Below, in pieces: positions 4,888-6,339 of a stretch of 6,339 nucleotides of DNA (its first letter is position 1; each line of letters starts with the position of its first letter). Source of the DNA: JANLQX01 sp043775075 (lineage in GTDB: Bacteria > Actinomycetota > Acidimicrobiia > Acidimicrobiales > JANYDT01); the NCBI GenBank assembly GCA_043775075.1, contig JAYVSS010000367.1, positions 1-6,339 on the forward strand, read 5' to 3'. The notes beneath the pieces were generated by a model. It ran no database searches. It saw only the letters and a list, made by a program, of their open reading frames with translations, and was not told the DNA's origin. The position numbers and the translations under genes are program-made.

Positions 4888-6309
4888 ATGCTCATGACGA
4901 CCCTAAGGCCGCAGACGCGGGAGCTAGGGTCGCCCGTTGTGAGCAGCCGCCCGAAGATCATCGAGCCAGCCCGCCAGATCGACGTTATCCATAACACCGA
5001 TGTGTTGGTCGTCGGATCGGGGCCGGGCGGTCTAGCCGCCGCCCTCGCTGCCGCTCGTGCTGGAGTGCAGGTCACGCTGGTCGAGCGTTTTGGTTGCTTC
5101 GGCGGAAACATTACGACCGTGGGGGTCGAAGGTCTCGCCTGGTACCGCCACGAGCAAACGGTTGAGGCTGGCGGAATTGGCTGGGAGTTTGAACAACGGG
5201 CGAAGACAATGGGCGCCGCGGTTCCAGAGAGTCAGTCGCTCTCCTACGAAATCGATTCCGAAGGCTTCAAGCTGGTTGCCGATCAGCTTGTCCAAGAAGC
5301 CGGTGTCCACCCGATGCTGCATCGGGCATTTGCTGCGCCGATCATGGACGGCGACATGATTACCGGCATCATCACCGAGTCGAAAGCGGGCCGCGAAGCC
5401 CTATGCGCGCGTATCATCATCGACGCCACCGGTGACGCCGATGTGGCCTATCGGGCCGGCGCCCAGACGGTCAAGACACCCGTGGAGCACATGCAGGCGG
5501 CATCGGTCATGTTTCATCTGGCGGGTGTGGACAAGCATGCATTCTTGGAGGGAGTTCAACGCAATCCGCAGACCTATGCGGACTGGGCGTCGGGCGAGTG
5601 GCAGATCGAAACATCGGGCAAAGAGGACAATATGTTTTCCCCTTTTCTGGGGAAGCCATTCGAACAGGCGATTCGCGACGGCGTGATCCCGGCCAGCGTG
5701 AACACGATTTCTGGCACGTGGGGCGCCATGCATGACACGGGTGAACTCACCTACATGAATCTCATCCACCTCGCGCAGTGCGACGGCACCGACCCCGACA
5801 GCATGACGCGTTCGGAGATCGAAGGGCGTCGCCAGGCCGTGCACGCGATCGAGGCTCTGCGCCGCTACACACCCGGATGTTCGAATGCGCGCTTACGGAA
5901 TTTTGGCATGACGATAGGTATCAGGGATACTCGCAAGATCGATGCGGCGTACAATATGACTGAGAATGATGTCCGCAACGAGGCCCGTTTCGACGACTCG
6001 ATCGGCATATACCCCGAGTTCATTGATGGATATGGAGTGCTGATCCTACCGACGACGGGACGATACATGCATGTTCCGTACCGCTCAATGTTGCCGAAGA
6101 AGATGAAGAACCTCTTGGTCACCGGGCGAGCAATAGGTGGAGACCGCATCGCTCACGCCGCCACCCGCAACATGGCATGTTGCGCTGTGGCCGGTCAGGG
6201 TGCAGGCATCGCCGCAGCCCAGGCGATCCGCAAGCGTTGCGAACTTCCGGACGTTGACATCGTGGGCCTGCATGCGGAACTGGACCGCCAGGGCGTGCGC
6301 TACCGCTGA
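4888..6309 (+). CDS. FAD-dependent oxidoreductase (PF12831-like)
   Basis: From the ATG at 4888 the product is 473 residues. The Rossmann FAD site VLVVGSGPGGLAAALAAARAG is at 39-59, with Glu66 ending the second strand to bind the adenosine ribose; FGCFGGN follows at 68-74, the second FAD motif IDATGDAD at 178-185, and the C-terminal FAD block NLLVTGRAIGGDRIAHAATR with NMACCAVAGQG at about 408-438. This layout matches the FAD_oxidored family, whose members act on varied and mostly undefined substrates; no Fe-S ligand set or membrane segment is seen, so a soluble cytoplasmic flavoenzyme is likely. The start is in doubt: residues 1-17 look unlike the family, and from memory relatives begin shortly before the EPARxIxVI segment, which fits the GTG at 4939 (456 residues). 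It has its own promoter region, opposite the CBS gene. The stop overlaps a possible downstream ATG (TGATG). Confidence 0.92.
   Translation: MLMTTLRPQTRELGSPVVSSRPKIIEPARQIDVIHNTDVLVVGSGPGGLAAALAAARAGVQVTLVERFGCFGGNITTVGVEGLAWYRHEQTVEAGGIGWEFEQRAKTMGAAVPESQSLSYEIDSEGFKLVADQLVQEAGVHPMLHRAFAAPIMDGDMITGIITESKAGREALCARIIIDATGDADVAYRAGAQTVKTPVEHMQAASVMFHLAGVDKHAFLEGVQRNPQTYADWASGEWQIETSGKEDNMFSPFLGKPFEQAIRDGVIPASVNTISGTWGAMHDTGELTYMNLIHLAQCDGTDPDSMTRSEIEGRRQAVHAIEALRRYTPGCSNARLRNFGMTIGIRDTRKIDAAYNMTENDVRNEARFDDSIGIYPEFIDGYGVLILPTTGRYMHVPYRSMLPKKMKNLLVTGRAIGGDRIAHAATRNMACCAVAGQGAGIAAAQAIRKRCELPDVDIVGLHAELDRQGVRYR
4898..4932 (+). promoter_or_regulatory. Perfect 8-bp inverted repeat, possible operator or RNA hairpin
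   Basis: CGACCCTA (4898-4905) and TAGGGTCG (4925-4932) are exact inverted copies around a 19-base spacer. The right arm ends six bases before the in-frame GTG at 4939, and its GGG (4927-4929) is the only Shine-Dalgarno-like stretch for that start. If the GTG is used, the repeat could be a repressor operator in the leader or a hairpin that hides the ribosome site. If translation starts at 4888, it lies inside the coding region and may be chance. Confidence 0.35.
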
Positions 6310-6339
6310 TGCGGGCCGAGCCAGCCCTCACGCCTCGCG
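6309..6339 (+). CDS. Possible start of a downstream gene, overlapping the oxidoreductase stop
   Basis: An ATG at 6309-6311 overlaps the oxidoreductase stop by one base (TGATG), an arrangement common in translationally coupled operons. The frame stays open for ten codons to the window edge (MRAEPALTPR). This is far too short to identify a product, and the true start could be further right. Confidence 0.3.
   Translation, partial: MRAEPALTPR

Overview
This is a GC-rich window (about 60% by eye, not counted) with dense, mostly short-spaced genes, GTG starts and weak Shine-Dalgarno sequences. The mix of an acyl-CoA dehydrogenase, an SDR, an alpha/beta hydrolase, a tandem-CBS protein and the remains of an actinobacterial-type GT39 glycosyltransferase points to a high-GC actinobacterium. 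Acidimicrobiia or relatives is my best guess; it is inference, since no rRNA or marker gene is present.

Layout. 1-399 (minus) is the N-terminal 133 residues of an acyl-CoA dehydrogenase that runs off the left edge. It diverges from 494-1087 (plus), an RluE-type 23S rRNA pseudouridine synthase. 1088-2073 has no intact gene. Most of it (about 1120-2000, plus) is a decayed gene for a membrane glycosyltransferase of the GT39/ArnT-like family: recognisable pieces lie in all three plus-strand frames, and the N-terminus and much of the middle are gone. Then come three closely spaced plus-strand genes that look like an operon: an SDR oxidoreductase (2074-2886), a 194-residue protein of unknown function (2898-3482) and an alpha/beta hydrolase (3491-4330). 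A tandem-CBS protein (4360-4794, minus) converges on the hydrolase and diverges from a PF12831-like FAD-dependent oxidoreductase (4888 or 4939 to 6309, plus). A possible further gene starts at 6309 through a TGATG overlap.

How the genes may work together. The SDR, hydrolase, acyl-CoA dehydrogenase and FAD oxidoreductase are all catabolic or redox enzymes common in actinobacteria that degrade lipids and other small organic compounds. Nothing here fixes a substrate or a shared pathway. RluE and the CBS protein are housekeeping or regulatory neighbours. I see no mobile element, CRISPR array, tRNA, rRNA or defence system. The most informative unexpected object is the GT39 pseudogene. Secondary points are an inverted repeat beside the probable true start of the FAD oxidoreductase and a Cys in place of the usual catalytic-tetrad Asn in the SDR.
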